Under the pieces are notes generated by a model. The model worked only from the letters and a program-made list of their open reading frames with translations. It ran no database searches and was not told the DNA's origin. A DNA stretch of 64,000 nucleotides from Plecoglossus altivelis (taxonomy: Eukaryota; Chordata; Actinopteri; Osmeriformes; Plecoglossidae). Location of the stretch: NCBI GenBank assembly GCA_036571765.1, contig BROE01000013.1, positions 7,077,008 to 7,141,007 of the forward strand, given 5' to 3'. Positions 12,200 through 22,110 of this stretch are shown here, piece after piece. Both the position numbers and the translations under genes were made by a program. How positions within the stretch are numbered: the stretch's first letter is position 1; each line of letters begins with the position of its first letter.

Positions 12200-15100
12200 T
12201 ATCTGGAAGCTTCTGTGTGTATATATGTAATTGTGATATTGTATTGGTCTCTAACAGCCTCTACCAACTGACCCCTAAAAGCATCCTCACCAGATAATTA
12301 AATTGTGAGATGCAGGCAGAGCTTTAGTTTGTGTTGACAACCTAACCATCTCCAACATGTTCACTGTGGCTCTGTTTTGTTCTGCCCCTGTTGGGCCACA
12401 TTCTCAAAGGGCTGCCACTAACAAAGCTGTACTGTTCTCTTGCCAAATTGTTCATTAGCTGTAAAATGTACATGACTGCATTATAGAAACAAAGCACGTT
12501 TCAGACTGTTGTAGTGGAAGTTATTTTCCCAAGCCTGAAAATGTATGTGCTTGGATTCTGAATCTCAAGAGACACTTAGTCAGACATTTATAGAAAGGTA
12601 AAACACATTAGCCTAATTAGTGCCCTGGAAGAAAATACAAGGTAGGGTCACCAACACAATAGCATCACTGTAACAGGAGTTATTTTGTGAGATAGTAGAT
12701 ATTTAGGACAAGAAAGTAAGTCCTGCTTGCATATCTCAAAGCTTAGCTTTTGTAAGGTTAAACGTTTTGCATTGCCTTTATGCTCATAGTTCCGGGAACA
12801 GGTGTAAACAACAACCAAGGAGGCACTCGGACAACGTAAGCAGGGTGAAATTATGTTTGTGTGTGTATGCATATGCAGATATATACATAGATAATAATAA
12901 CAACAAAATAAAGCCATTACGGAGGAACCCCTTACACTTTTGAAAGTGGTTGGAGGTTCCAACAGACAGTGGAACCCTCCCATTGGACCAGGCTTCCATC
13001 AAGCCTTTTATGAAGAAGAAAAAAAAAAACTTTTATGGAGACTGCACTTTTTCATTGAGGGTGGAAGAGGGGGTAAGTGATCCTTGAATTTGAATCGGAC
13101 AACGTCTGTGCTGGCTTACTCAGCATCTACGTAGCCTGAATGGACAGACGGGAGCGCCTAATCTTGTCTGATCGTATATATCACAAGACGTTTTCACAGC
13201 CCCACATTCCACACAGGCCCCTCGCAAGAACCCCACTGGAGCTTCATGTCCCTCATGCAGCCCAGTCGAAAATAAATACACTGTTTCATATGTTAATGCA
13301 AAATAATACTGAACAGACTACAAATACAGTACAGATGCATTCAATTTGTCTAGGCTAGACTAGTAATGCTTGGCTGAAATTGTAAATGCCAGATAGCATA
13401 TTTTCCAGATCATGCGATGTCTATGATTGTGATGGCAAAAGTGTGGTGTGAATCGTCTAAGCAGTTCGCCATTCAAAGCTAATGCATTCAATCATCTGAA
13501 GCAGCTGAAAGCAATCCCCTCTGTGAAGAGTTCTGGGTAAGTAGATGCATTGTTGATTACCTGTAGCCACTCTAAACACAAAGACACAGCTGTTCACTCA
13601 TGCCTCACCAAGACACTAAGCTGTCCTCCAAATAGAAAACAATGCATAATAAAATGATATGGAGAAAGGGCTGAATGTATGTCTTGAAAATGAACTCTTA
13701 GACCTTAGCCAAAGCTACGACCAACTGCTAAGGAAAATGTGTCATTAACTTGAAATGATACTGGCAGTGTACAAGGCTGAGAGAATGGAGATTGAAATCA
13801 TGGTCCATTTTCAACTGCATCACACATTTAACTCAAAATGAGCATGTAAAATGATTGGACATTCATGCAAAAAAGTTAGTTCGTAAGAAAAATAAATCTG
13901 GATGTCTTCTTGTGCATGCAGACATTATAACAAAAACTGAAAGGAGACCAGTTTTATTATTGTGTTTCCTTCAGAAAAGAGGTTAAGAATGAACACTTAC
14001 AAAAGAGCCACTGAATGTGTTCTTCACCACTATTGTTTTTTGAAGGGATTCATTTTCCCTCAGCAGTATTCTAACATGACTAACAGGCCTGTCTGGAGGA
14101 CTGATGTTTATCCTTGGATCTCAAATTCCTGCCTTTCCCAAACAGGGCATGACTGACCTGGAACAGAACAGATGCCTTCTTTATTCTGCTGCCCCAATCT
14201 CCCAGGACGAGCAAAGCAGCTAGAGATGAGGAGAGGTTTTCACCAGAGTGGTCTGGGATGCAGCCTGCATTTTAACAACCTGCTCATATTATCCTTCTTA
14301 CTGTACCCAATTCTCCTTTAAATCATTTATTTTTTTTAGAATCCCCCCACCCCCATTTAATCACAGACTGCTTTTTAGTAAAGCATTTGTAATGTGCTTG
14401 GCAGGATGCCTAATGCCTCATCTCCTTTGTGCGTGTGTGTGTGTGTGAGTGTGTATGTGTAGTGGTGTGTGCTTGTGAGAGGGAGGGGATGGGAAATAAG
14501 AATGTTAAAGTTTTGTTTTGTATCCCCGTCACAATTTCAGTTTGCTGCCAAAGTAAGTTGATTTAACATCTTTACTTTCAGCCGTTAAATAGACTGTGGG
14601 ACTGTGGGATGGGGGAGGGATTATGTGGTGCAAAGACTAAACCTATACGTCCACCCTTGAGTGCTCTAGGACAAAAACAGATCCCCCTTGTTGTACAAAA
14701 CAAAAATCCGAGTGCAATTTCCTGGTCACTCGTTGGTGAAACTGACACTTTTACCAACTTCATTTGAGCACTAATACTCACAATAGGAAGTAGGTTCCTC
14801 AGCTAGCAAACACTCCATCTATTTGCTGGTCCACAAACACTTTGTTGGAATCAGTTTTATTAGATGCACAATCAGAGGAACATGGTGTTAGATGCAAGGG
14901 TAAGGCCTGAATCTATTAAGGCTGCTGACCAGTCTTTGTCGAACCATTCACCTTACATGGTTTTTCTTCTGCATTCGAAAAGTTGATGACTGAAATTTTA
15001 TCGCAGATTATTTTAGCCCGGCACATGGCAATGCACATTTTGAGCCTCTGCAGCACCATTAATCTGCACAGTGGGCAGCTGAGGAATGTGCATTGAATGG

Positions 15101-16780
15101 GACATTGATATTTGGGATCATATCTCCTGTCACCAGAGCCTGAAATAGCAGTCATTATGTGAAGCTCTCTATGTCAGCGGTACAGAGCAGAGCAGTCATG
15201 GATGGAAACACGGACGGCTCAACAAATACTGTTGACATGTGGACCTCTACATGGACGTCAAAGAAAACAAACAGTCCTAAAACAGGCTAAACTGTTTGGT
15301 ATATTAATCATTGTCTACAGTTTAAGAGGCCATCAGATGTCATGCTGACTGGTTCCTCGACGTCTCGAGTCCAAGAGCCAACCAGTAAACGCAAATGATA
15401 GCATACATGTCACTGACTGACAGAAAGCATTGTGTGCGTTTGTGAAGAGACATGTAGTGATCCTTAAGAATGGTCGGGACATTTCTTGGAAAAGCAACAA
15501 TTCATCTCTCCCTTTGTTTTTTCATTTCACTTCCATCTAGGTAATAATAGTCTTGACCGCAGCGAGATAAACTATCAACTGTGAACATATCTCCTTCTTT
15601 CTCCGGTAACACCACTGGGGACTTATAGAAACTGCCAAAAGCAACGTGAAGAGGGGCCTTTACTGTATTTATTAATGTACATGACAGGCATATAGCTGCT
15701 TCTTTAATAATGCCATGTTGTTATGATTATTAATTATTGATGGTGTTCTGGCCTCTCTTTGTCAGATTACTTTCTGTAGACAGCCAACAGTGCCTCTAAG
15801 TGCTGGCGCTGTGACCTGTAGCCGTTGCTTGTTGCATTGTTCGTCCAGCAGCAGGTGGCTTGCGTGCTCTGCCTTTGTGTCTAGTGAACTTGAGCCATAT
15901 TGGGACATCAGCAATTTCCCAAGAGACCAGCGTGATCAGGTTCAGCTTGCTGTGTTTAGATCTGGTTGCGTCTTACATTTTAGTGTGCAGCCTTCGCAAT
16001 TATGAAATGAACACAAGGCAACGTAAGTGGCATCACTCGAAATTAATACATTATCGCTGATTTGATCGATAATTCAAACCGCTTGTTTTTAAATTGAATA
16101 TTTCTCTGGTGTTTTTACTAACTTTTTTCATTCCAGACTAGTGAGTGAATATGGTCACAGAGCCCCACTAACAGTTCTGTAGCCTACAACCCAGGCATGA
16201 CAGAAGAATTCAGATATGCTCTGATGAAGGATGGCTATTTAAAGACTTTCTGATAGCACAGAAGAGCCCAGGGCTCCATGACAAAGTTCAAATTATTTCA
16301 AGGATGCCGCAAAATCCTACAACCCCTTATCAATAAATACTGGCAGAGACAGGCACGGTTTGTTATGACAGATGTACTTTTTCACTTGACAAGCAGAACT
16401 ACCTCTCAATTACAACAAGTATGAGTGTTACAAGCCTAGCCAGTGCCAGGCCATGACAGCAGCTGTTAAAATGCAAACATCTGCTCATACAGAAGAGTTA
16501 TTTTTGAACTCTTGAATCTAGGACAGAGGTATAATTATAGTTTTAGTAGAAACTAAAGACCTGTATGTGAATAATCAGCTAATGTTCTGTCCAGTGTTCT
16601 TATTTTGTCGCAGTGCACAGAATGTTTATCTGCTATCATTTTAATGTAAAAATGACTAATGGATAAGGGTCTTCCTTCTGCAAGGTCACACACTGTTCAA
16701 CCTCTTGAACGACTCTCTTTCTGTATAGTACAGCTTTTATATCATTACCGTTTAAACTTTAAACTAAACTAGGTGGAGGA
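12200..16780. other. Non-coding stretch with one GT microsatellite
   Basis: No gene is seen. A (GT)n tract lies at about 14429-14475. A CTCF-like core on the + strand is at 15848-15859 (11 of 12 positions). Parts of 14900-15160 and 15700-16010 are free of simple repeats and could hold conserved elements, but nothing specific supports that. Confidence 0.6.
14429..14475 (+). repeat. (GT)n microsatellite, interrupted
   Basis: GT dinucleotides with GC, GA and TA interruptions; an ageing microsatellite. Confidence 0.9.
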
Positions 16781-16843
16781 GGACCAAAGGAACACAGACA
16801 ATAACCCCCATGATGCCAGAACAAACCATTAGCATGTTAGGGG

Positions 16844-16898
16844 AGGGGACACAAATTATATAAGGTGAAAAAGTCCTGATATAATTTGTAAACCCCCT
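16844..16898. repeat. Hairpin of array unit 1
   Basis: Imperfect inverted repeat. The arms contain the exact pair ACAAATTATA / TATAATTTGT, with AGGGGA on the left and CCCCCT on the right, around a loop beginning near GTGAAAAAG. Confidence 0.8.
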
Positions 16899-17024
16899 GG
16901 AATTTTTTCTAGAAAAGAACAGACATCTTCATATTCTCTCAGGTTGTTCACTGTGACTGACACAACACCGAGAATAACCCCCATGATGCCAGGACAAACC
17001 CTTTGCATGTTAGAATGTGAGGGG

Positions 17025-17080
17025 AGGGGATAGAAATTGTATCAGGTAAAAAAAATAGCCTGATAAAATGTATATCCCCT
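17025..17080. repeat. Hairpin of array unit 2
   Basis: Same position within the unit. The arms pair through AGGGGAT / ATCCCCT at the base and TATCAGG / CCTGATA at the top, with mismatches in the middle and an A-rich loop. Confidence 0.8.
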
Positions 17081-17199
17081 CTGTAACTTTTGCTAGAAAA
17101 GAGAAGACATCTTCATATTCTCTCAGGTTGATCATGGTGACCAAAAGAACACAGAAATAACATCCATGATGCCAGGACCATCCATTGGCATGTTAGGGG

Positions 17200-17253
17200 A
17201 GGGGATAGAAATTCTATCAGGTGAAAAATAACCTGATGTAATTTGCATCCCCT
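17200..17253. repeat. Hairpin of array unit 3 (best paired)
   Basis: The longest stem of the three. AGGGGAT, AAATT and ATCAGGT on the left pair with ACCTGAT, AATTT and ATCCCCT on the right, about 19 of 23 positions, separated by two two-base mismatches. The loop is GAAAAATA. Confidence 0.85.
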
Positions 17254-17984
17254 CTGTAACTGTTACTAGAAATAAGCAGACATCTTCATATTCTCTCAAG
17301 TTGTTCACTATGACTGAAATAACACAGACAATAACACCCATGATGCCAGGACTAACTATCTGCATGTTAGAATGATTGAAATGAGGTTGAAATGAGCTGT
17401 GGTCTCCATACATGCTGTGCTCATTAATATACAAACAAAACCAAGCGTTTCACAGCAGCAGTTTCGATATGTCAGATTTACATCAAACAGAGGTGTCAAT
17501 GGGTTGTGAGATTCACTGTACGTCTATTTTACTCCCCAAACTTCTGTTATTCCATTGTGATCGGGTAAAATCAGTTTTGCAGTCTGTGACCTCTTTAAGT
17601 GCAGAGAAGCTGCGTTCACAGCTAGCACTGCAGCATAGTTTTTTTTAGTCCATTTCAACATAACAGTAGCTGTCCTATGCTATTAGCTCTGTAGGCCTAC
17701 TTTATATAACAGGAAGATACCAGGACCCAGATAGATTCAAATGGATGGATGGAATCAAAGGTGTTTGTGTAGACTCCTCTATTTTGTCTATTTGTTCTCT
17801 TCTTTCCACATGTCCTGTTCCTGAAGATCTGAGGTTGCACTGATACATTTCTCACTCTTAAAATGTGTAGAGGAAAGTAGGTCACAACAAGGGCTGTCTC
17901 TGTTAACCAAGCATGTAAATAAATAGACACATTCCCTCTTTGAACTAATCAGAAAACAATTATACTTCATTAAAATGTTTCAGT

Positions 17985-18310
17985 GCACTGCTGTGAAGAT
18001 GACAAGTCATTTCTAACTCTGTTTCAATGCAGGTCCCTGGGCATCCTGATGAGAAGATTAATGGAGCCTCTCAAAGGGATTTGCAAATGTTACCTATCAA
18101 ATATGTTGCCTCAACCTCTACTCATTGCAAACAGCAGGGCTTCTTGCTTGGCAGCATCATATTCATTCAGTTCAATTCCCAGTGCCAAATCATCACATGA
18201 CACTCATTCATTATACCCGTACCCTCTGTTTGCATTTTCAACGTGATGTTGCCAAGCATGTTTTCAGACAAATTTAATAGCATTAGCTCTTTTTGTTTAA
18301 TTGTGCAGTT
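17985..18310. promoter_or_regulatory. Candidate conserved non-coding element
   Basis: Complex, repeat-free sequence containing ATTTGCA and TTTGCAT octamer-like words and ATTAATGG. A TGCAG at 18028-18032 could be a splice acceptor, and the following frame stays open for some 50 codons, but no donor or protein family supports an exon. Called regulatory on texture only. Confidence 0.25.
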
Positions 18311-18539
18311 CCTTAAGATCTTGACTTGCTCCTTGTGTGTCATATAACACTTTAGGATTTCAGTGTTCGAAAGGTTTACTGTCTTGCTGGGATTTATAGT
18401 TTTCTGTTTAGCCATTGTACTGTGGGCTACCATGGTGCCTGCTGTGATTTAGAGTGTAATTGAGAAGTGTGAAAATCCTGCACAATTTTTTGCTGCCATC
18501 AAAATAAAAATCTGAATGCTCCTCGAGATGAAAGAAAAT

Positions 18540-18795
18540 CATAGCATGATAAATCAATTTCTACATTGTGATGAGGTCATGAATTCTTCGATATATGAAA
18601 TTGCCAAGCAGCAAGAGCGTGTACAGTAGAAGGTAATAAAGGAGAGGGAATGATGATCATGTCTTCTGACTGTAGGCTGTGGAGACAAGAGAGAAGGCCG
18701 GGCTAAAGCATGCTGAATGCTGTTTTTCCCTCCTCCAAGCAGGGAGATGAGAATTCCAACTGCATTGCAGCAGATCACAATTCATTCAAGCTGGA
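18540..18795. promoter_or_regulatory. Candidate conserved non-coding element
   Basis: Repeat-free block with GATGATCATG, AGCATGCTGAATGC and GCAGCAGATCACAATTCATT words. The 74-codon minus-strand frame across it has no family resemblance. Confidence 0.25.
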
Positions 18796-18933
18796 GGTAG
18801 GCTGCTTTTGTAGAAGGGAAGAGCATGAAAGACTGTAACCACTACACCGAGACTGATGAAAGTGTTAAAAAGTCAAATGCTGCCACTAGGAAAGGGGCCA
18901 TTTATTACATAGCAGTCAATGACCAGTTGTGAA

Positions 18934-18954
18934 TTGTGTGTGTGTGTGTGTGTG
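18934..18954 (+). repeat. (TG)n microsatellite
   Basis: About ten uninterrupted TG units. Confidence 0.93.
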
Positions 18955-19474
18955 GTTGAGTTGATCTTTGTTCTAAGTTTGTGAAGCCTACATGGAAGTG
19001 GGTGTTTTTTTGCCTTCTGTGTTATGGACACACCAAGCTAGATTTCTTCATACCATAGACACAAGTTTTGAAACATATAAAGGCTACCAATATACTTGGA
19101 TAAGAGGGCTCTCAAATCCCACGTCAATCCAGTCTCAATTCAGACAGTTTTCATGCTCTCACGCAACACCCTGTATTTCTCACGCATTTCAACCTTATAC
19201 TTGTCCCGCTATATATACTGAGATGAGATTTAAAAATTTGCATTGATGAGTACTCTACTATACTCTTTTGCATTCTGCTCTAGGCTTCTTGTTCTCCAAC
19301 TCTCCCCAATCTCGTCATTTCACTTTGACATTTAAAAGGCCCAATAAATATTTTCTACAAATGTCTTTAATAAAGGTTTTGAACAATCAGAAACGTCACT
19401 AGCCTACTCTTAAATCGCAGCTCATTTAGCCTTCATCTTAAGAATATCGCAACTCGAATAGCGTCGTTCGTCTT

Positions 19475-19486
19475 CCCACGATGCAT
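19475..19486 (+). promoter_or_regulatory. ZNF143/Staf-like binding site
   Basis: CCCACGATGCAT preceded by TT closely follows the CCCA-x-AATGCA type core bound by ZNF143 at vertebrate housekeeping and mitochondrial-gene promoters. It sits about 55 bases upstream of the candidate start codons. Confidence 0.5.
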
Positions 19487-19542
19487 CACGTAAACAATTC
19501 GCTCGCTCCCATTGAAAATGCGTGGAAAGCAACGCAGCACTA

Positions 19543-19673
19543 ATGGCTTCGCTCTTGTGGACACGCACAGTTCTGGCTGTAAGTAGGACGTGCGTGGTTC
19601 AAGCCGCGCAGCGTGCCGTGCGCGTGCCTCAGTTGGACCCAGTGAGCCAATGGAAAACTACCTGCTACGGAAG
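19543..19673 (+). CDS. Candidate first coding exon, mitochondrial-presequence-like (gene unknown)
   Basis: The ATG at 19543 (+4 is G) opens a frame beginning MASLLWTRTVLAVSRT, continuing with VVQAAQRAVRVPQ and then the first acidic residue. Four arginines, no Asp or Glu in about 31 residues and alternating hydrophobics are typical of a mitochondrial targeting sequence. Two donor-like sites follow: an exact GTAAGT right after codon 12 (exon MASLLWTRTVLA, phase 0) and AAG/GTTTGT at 19673 (44-residue version, phase 2), used here as the outer limit. An upstream ATG at 19518 in another frame ends at 19586 and could be a uORF, or the real start spliced at the same GTAAGT. I could not name the protein or find a second exon, so this may instead be a non-coding first exon. 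Confidence 0.35.
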
Positions 19674-21439
19674 GTTTGTGTTCGACATTGTTATTGTAAA
19701 TGCAGTAATGTGCTGCTGACCTGCACAAGATCGCTAACGACGGGTTATTCATACGTTATCTATAGTGATTATGAGGCAAGTTGTTTGCTGGCAGCAGTTA
19801 GTCTGTCTTCAGCCTGCTGCTATGCTCGTGAGCGGACACTGCAGTTAGCTAGTTTGCCATTTAGAAAGAAATCCCAATTGATATAGTATGTCTGGACTTT
19901 TGCAAAGTCTGACGGACCCAGTTTTTCCAACTTGTTCTAGTTTTGTTACCTTATCATGAAATGCTACAGTTAAAGGCTAGACACTGACACCCATTAAAGT
20001 ATCTGCAGGTACAAGGCTTACTACCATCAAGCAGCAGCAGTCATTATACCTGTCCTAAAAGTCTTCACCCATGTTCTAAACTTTGACATGTACCATCCAA
20101 TGATTTATTTAGAAAAGATATTGTGATCTCAACCCAGACAATTTACACGCACTCTGCTTAATGGTGTACAATATCATTACAATATGTCTGTGTTTCAAGA
20201 TTCATTTGGCAGCATGTTTTCCATGTAGGGGGAAATGGCATCTGGTCGAGCAGCTGTGTGATTATAATTGCTATACAACTTAAGCTAATAAATTGCAACT
20301 GTAGGAGCAACATATTAGAAATGCTGTTTTTGTATGAGTAAACTTTCAAGAAGTTTTCATGTGCATAATGTTCCATGCAGTGGGCCATTAGAACATTCTC
20401 ACAAGCTCAATATTTCAGAACTGAGCCCGGTTTCACACTTAAAACACAATACCTTGGGTAAGCTGGCCAATTTAGTATGCCTTGGCTTATTCAAGTCATG
20501 TCAAGTGCCTGTTTATCATACAACCAGTTATCCAATGTGTCACGTATAATGTTCTTCATAGTCTGCTCGAAATGCACAACGTATCCAACCCATATTGTGC
20601 AAGGCATCCAGTCCCATAAGATGGTACACATACTTTAATTAACCTATCAACCTAATGTTTTTGCATGCTCGCATTGTTTAACGTTAAAAAGAACACAGAA
20701 CATTACCCTCTTTTAATGAGCATTAGATATTTTTTTTACGGTGATGTTATTACTGGAATTTTGTGGGTATTGTTTTAGCCTTTAAGGGCCTTCTACACTG
20801 TAAGCATTTTGTTTGGAAGCAAATCCTTAAATTAACCATTAAGTCGATTTCCCTATGAAATGACAGATATCAGTGAATAAGATGCCACGGGTGAGCAGAC
20901 CTTCGTGCACCACATTACTTTGAATAACAGCTGTGATTATACCATTATCAACCACACTTGACTGATTGTCAGGGGTAGATACATTTGTGGAGATCATTTA
21001 GGGAACTGTCCTGTTATTCAAGGTTGCTAACATGCTTTACAGCAGCCTGGCATAGGGAGATGCCTCAAGACTCTCACCTTGAGTCTGCAGCCCATGTAAA
21101 TAGTACAAGTAGACCACAATCCCCCTTTTGAATATGAGAAATGCTATCATCTGCAGTGCAGTTTCCCTTGGAGGAAAAGCATGCTGGGGCCGCTGCTTCC
21201 GATTAGGTGTCCCACCACAGTTTGGATACAGTGACTTAAAGCATGTCTGCTTTTTAACAAGCAGGTAGCTTTGGACTGACCTCTGAGGGAGACAGCTAGG
21301 GGCTTTGTGTACTGTCAAAATCCCCTTTTGCCACTGGCCTCCTGCATGGGACTAAATAGCAGGTTACATACTACTAAGTATGTGTTTAATTCACCTTCAG
21401 TCAAGCTGCAGTAGCACTTTAGAGGAGAAAAAACGCTTC
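19674..21439. other. Non-coding stretch (intron-like)
   Basis: No exon recognised. If the 19543 exon is real this is probably the start of its first intron. The first 200 bases stay moderately CpG-containing and may still belong to the promoter. The rest is AT-rich without notable repeats. Confidence 0.5.
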
Positions 21440-22110
21440 ATGGAACAAAACACTGTGTTTGTGCTGCCTTGCAGGGAGCCATGACCGGCTTTCTCATATC
21501 TGCTGCTGCAGAGAAATAATGGTCATCACGTTGGGAGCTCTCACACCGGTTCTCTGTATGCTTTTGCTATGACAGAAACTGTGTAATAATTAGCCCTGTC
21601 CCACCATGCTCCTCCCCCACTCCTCTTCCACCTCCACCCCCCCTGCCTTACACACACACTCATCCAACCGTTTTTCTGCCCTTCGAGAGAAGACCAGATC
21701 ATTGGGAGGCAACAGTGTGCATTATTGCTCTTCCTTGATGGTAATCGCTCTGACAATCTGCTCATTTCAGGGAGAGAAATAAATACATTTTTACACCATC
21801 GCTCTGAGCCTTGCATTAAGATGAGGACAATAATTTCCTTGTAAAGCACCAGTCAAGTGGAAGATTATATCCATATTGCATTTTTGTTCTCCAGGCACAG
21901 GGAGGAAAGTAAATGCTGTGTGTAGCTGCTCCATTTGATTCCTGCAGGCAGGGCTTCTTTCAATTCCATTTTCCTTGGCTCTGCTTTGCTCTCTATTAAA
22001 AAGACTCATTCAAATCTGGCAGAGGAAATTGCATCAAAAGGCCTTGAAGCAGTCATAGATCAAGGAAATTGTTACCATTTAAATGTGCTTGTTCTGTGCA
22101 GGTCCAAATT
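21440..22110. promoter_or_regulatory. Candidate conserved non-coding element cluster
   Basis: A long repeat-poor block, interrupted only by a CCACC-rich pyrimidine patch at 21600-21650. It includes TGTAATAATTAGC, CATTGGGAGG, TGAGCCTTGCATTAAG, TTTGATTCCTGCAGG and CATTTAAATG words. The even base mix, clustered homeodomain-type TAATTA and absence of open frames resemble vertebrate developmental enhancers. Inference from texture only. Confidence 0.35.

Larger units (their letters stand above)
16781..17372. repeat. Tandem array of ~175-bp units, about 3.3 copies
   Basis: The landmark CCATGATGCCAG begins at 16809, 16981, 17164 and 17339, giving periods of about 172, 183 and 175 bases. Each full unit carries, in order: the landmark; a GCATGTTAG block; GGGGAGGGGA; a hairpin; CTAGAAA; and CATCTTCATATTCTCTCA. 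The fourth copy is cut off soon after its GCATGTTAG. Units differ by substitutions and small indels, so the array is not recent. Period differences and stops argue against coding. The minus-strand frame at 17132-17434 simply reads repeated peptides off the array. The family is not recognised; it could be a minisatellite or tandemly amplified MITE-like sequence. Confidence 0.9.
17373..19439. other. Non-coding stretch with possible conserved elements
   Basis: No gene is seen. Two blocks (17985-18310 and 18540-18795) are listed separately as conserved-element candidates. A (TG)n tract is at 18934-18954. A TAGGCCTAC lies at 17692. Confidence 0.55.
19440..19680 (+). promoter_or_regulatory. CpG-rich promoter-like block
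   Basis: I count about 22 CpG in the 225 bases from 19448 to 19672, while neighbouring kilobases have almost none, so this is the only CpG-island-like patch in the window. It holds a ZNF143/Staf-like motif at 19475-19486 and an ATG-initiated frame leading to splice-donor-like sites. There is no TATA box in the expected place, which fits a housekeeping-type promoter. Transcription to the right is favoured because the candidate exon lies there; a divergent minus-strand transcript is also possible. Confidence 0.55.

Noticed and set aside
17132..17434. 100-codon minus-strand frame with repeated peptides
   Set aside because: It only reads the 175-bp tandem array; unit lengths of 172-183 do not keep frame throughout.
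18028..18180. Possible exon after TGCAG at 18028, open for about 50 codons
   Set aside because: No polypyrimidine tract of note, no matching donor and no protein family recognised.
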